Of a stretch of DNA of 64,000 bases, positions 62,731 to 64,000 are shown piece after piece; position 1 is the first letter of the stretch, and each line of letters begins with the position of its first letter. The notes under the pieces are model-generated. The model did not search any database. It saw only the letters and a program-made list of their open reading frames with translations, and was not told the origin of the DNA. The stretch lies in contig NC_132974.1 in NCBI RefSeq assembly GCF_047496725.1, positions 1,867,501 to 1,931,500 on the forward strand, in the 5' to 3' direction. The stretch is from Anoplolepis gracilipes. Taxonomy: Eukaryota; Arthropoda; Insecta; Hymenoptera; Formicidae. The translations under genes were made by a program, and so were the position numbers.

Positions 62731-64000
62731 GTGAGTCTCCCCAGTCGTTGCTTGCTCGCTTACTATACTTGCTATACTTTTTATACCGTATTCCGTATAT
62801 CATAGTGCGATACGATGAGCGATGCGTATACCGAACGCGGAAAAATTGCGCGCGCGCCCCCGCGCGCTCCATTTTCATTCTCACCCTGTGATAATCACGC
62901 GAACGCATCTTCGCAATTTCGCGAATCTTATCCACGACCCCTTCCGACAGACATTCCGTTGCACCTCTCGTTTGTTTCGAGAATTTCAAACGCGTGCTCA
63001 CGCGATGCTCGTCGACGAGGATCACCTGACTCTTCTTATTCGCGATAAAAATTATATGACGATTACGGGGGCGGTTTATAGCGTGTATATGTGTACTTTG
63101 CACGACGCCGGTGGCTCGTTTATGTCCGCGTTATATAGAACGTCCCGGAAAAGATGCGCGACAATAGCAGAGCTACTTAGGGCAGCTGTCAGATGTAATT
63201 TTTGACAAAACAATATATACGTACTAGATGCAAGATTTCAAATTTAACAATTGTTTAACGACATCTATTTTTGCCATTATTTATTTAAAGATAAAAAGCA
63301 TAAAATTTGTTATAAATATATCTGTCTTTGTTATTATATATTTTATGTATAGTAAAATTAAAGACTGCATTTAATTAAAATGGAGAATATTATTATCGGA
63401 GCATAAACTGTTGTATTGAGGCTCTATGTTAAAGATTTGAAAATAGATATTAAAAAATATTAATAAAAATTAAACAAATTAAGAAGATTATCAAAGAAAA
63501 TATTTTTAATAATTTTGTGTGATAATTTTTTGTTTTTTGTATCTAATTATGTATCTATTCTTTTTATTTTTATATTTATTTTTATAGAAACATTATTCTT
63601 TTGTCTTTAAATATTTTATAAAAGTACTTTTTAAGATTCATAATATATAAATAATTCTTGTGACATTTGTAATTTTATATATTATCAGTGCAGATACAAT
63701 ATTTATCATGTCTGTTGTCAGATATTTTTTCATATTTATGCTGATAGTGAGCTTTGATATCTTTTAGCATTTTGAGAAAGTTAAGAATATAACATTATCT
63801 TGTATTAATATTTTGTAAAAAAAAATAATCACAAAAACATAATTATATTTTTAAATATTACAGTATCTGCATATATAAGTCTTAATAATTATTACTATTT
63901 ATATATTATCTTAATAACTTTTGTATTTTTATTAAGGAGGATTGAATCAAAACAGTTGGCATAATGTATAATTTTGTTACGTAGAGAAACTTATATTTTG
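62731..64000 (+). other. First intron of the Dok-7-like gene, 5' part
   Basis: CpG-rich at first (to about 63200, open frames on both strands without domain matches), then AT-rich to the window end. I found no exon continuing the PH domain. Confidence 0.5.

Overview
The window is nuclear DNA of an insect, most likely a hymenopteran such as an ant. The support is AT-rich non-coding sequence with scattered CpG-rich patches, very many (GA)n, (AT)n and (TG)n microsatellites, small GT-AG introns in one gene beside a 24.7 kb intron in another, and insect-type protein families. The ant assignment is an inference. I saw no bacterial features, rRNA, tRNA, CRISPR array or intact transposon.

Layout. 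(1) 555-3109, plus strand: a five-exon gene for a 313-residue multi-pass membrane protein of the DUF1295 / steroid-reductase-like family. (2) 34438-7292, minus strand: a four-exon gene for a 395-residue GST-fold protein matching Failed axon connections (fax). Its first intron (9421-34084) fills more than a third of the window and holds CpG-rich patches, microsatellites, two foldback repeats and two tandem duplications. (3) 34439-43232: fax 5' leader and promoter region, then an intergenic stretch with a second CpG-rich patch (36.1-36.65 kb) and a microsatellite-cored inverted repeat at 39.2 kb. (4) 52192-43233, minus strand: Evi5, a TBC-domain Rab GAP with a long coiled coil, rebuilt as nine phase-consistent exons encoding 876 residues. 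An alternative first exon at 50.7 kb and a possible optional 3' exon at 44.65 kb were also found. (5) 52.2-61.6 kb: AT-rich sequence with no gene found. (6) 61.3-62.67 kb: a CpG-rich, probably bidirectional promoter. (7) 62674-62730, plus strand: the first coding exon of a Dok-7-like adaptor, which continues past the window end.

The DUF1295 gene and fax converge. fax and Evi5 lie in tandem on the minus strand. Evi5 and the Dok-7-like gene are head to head. Nothing suggests a shared pathway. fax and Dok-7 are both tied to neuronal or synaptic signalling in other animals, and Evi5 to Rab11 traffic. Exon limits come from reading splice sites and matching phase; no transcript or database search was available.
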